DNA from: Novosphingobium sp. UBA1948
GTDB lineage: Bacteria; Pseudomonadota; Alphaproteobacteria; Sphingomonadales; Sphingomonadaceae
Assembly: GCA_002336765.1 (NCBI GenBank)
Contig: DDES01000096.1
Coordinates: 406-21,514 of the forward strand
DNA: 21,109 nucleotides
Direction: 5' to 3'
Shown here: in pieces, positions 21,047 through 21,109 of the stretch
Layout of the letters: every line of letters starts with the position of its first letter
Position numbering within the stretch: the first letter of the stretch is position 1
Made by a program: the position numbers and the translations under genes
Notes under the pieces: model-generated
What the model saw: only the letters and a program-made list of their open reading frames with translations
What the model was told of the DNA's origin: nothing
Database searches by the model: none

Positions 21047-21109
21047 TGGCGGAGAGGCAGGGATTCGAACCCTGGATACCCTTGCGAGTATGCCGCATTT
21101 CGAGTGCGG
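21047..21109 (-). tRNA. tRNA-Ser(CGA), 3' part (partial)
   Basis: On the minus strand the sequence enters at CCGCA-CTCGAAA-TGCGG, an anticodon arm whose loop gives anticodon CGA (reads UCG, serine). A long class II variable arm follows (CATACTCGCAAGGGTATC), then the T arm CAGGG-TTCGAAT-CCCTG, the acceptor strand CCTCTCC, discriminator G and an encoded CCA at 21049-21047. The 5' half lies beyond the window edge. The long variable arm and the G discriminator are serine hallmarks. Confidence 0.93.

Overview
The window looks like a GC-rich alphaproteobacterial chromosome, most likely a sphingomonad (Novosphingobium/Sphingomonas type). This is inferred from codon use, the large TonB-dependent receptor paired with a periplasmic hydrolase, and the style of the HxlR, LysR and TetR regulators. 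No database search was possible. The left half is mostly ordinary, intact genes. The right half, from about 11.3 kb, is a mosaic of small regulated cassettes separated by decayed insertion sequences, and it ends inside a tRNA-Ser gene.

Left part (1-5.5 kb). A membrane-anchored protein, probably an efflux adaptor, is cut by the window edge and reads leftward. Upstream of it lies a promoter bracketed by two ATACC-N4-GGTAT palindromes, and upstream of that a TetR-family repressor in the same orientation. Next come, on the plus strand, an unrecognised small multi-helix membrane protein, a secreted class C beta-lactamase-like serine hydrolase, the frameshifted tail of a dead TonB-dependent receptor, a strong hairpin, and a full-length ChrA chromate transporter.

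Centre (5.8-11.3 kb). A leftward two-gene operon encodes a TonB-dependent receptor followed by a large secreted protein that joins a TolB-like PD40 beta-propeller to a complete binuclear-metal amidohydrolase. The genes are separated by a GNRA-capped hairpin. Together they look like an uptake-and-hydrolysis system for an unidentified substrate.

Right part (11.3-21.1 kb). In order: a serine-recombinase C-terminal relic; an IS6-family relic fused to the broken end of an SDR gene; and a leftward cassette (MDR quinone oxidoreductase, DUF2798 membrane protein, SnoaL-like ester cyclase, truncated SDR) with a divergent LysR regulator. These are followed by IS6 and IS66 relics, a leftward membrane protein plus methyltransferase pair with a divergent HxlR regulator carrying a Cys-Pro pair, an IS5 relic, and a soluble globin-coupled chemotaxis transducer. 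The window closes with an AAA ATPase gene broken by an amber codon that a 15-bp tandem duplication has doubled and then cut by an IS6-family element, itself frameshifted, and finally the 3' end of tRNA-Ser(CGA). No CRISPR array, phage structural genes or conjugation genes are visible.
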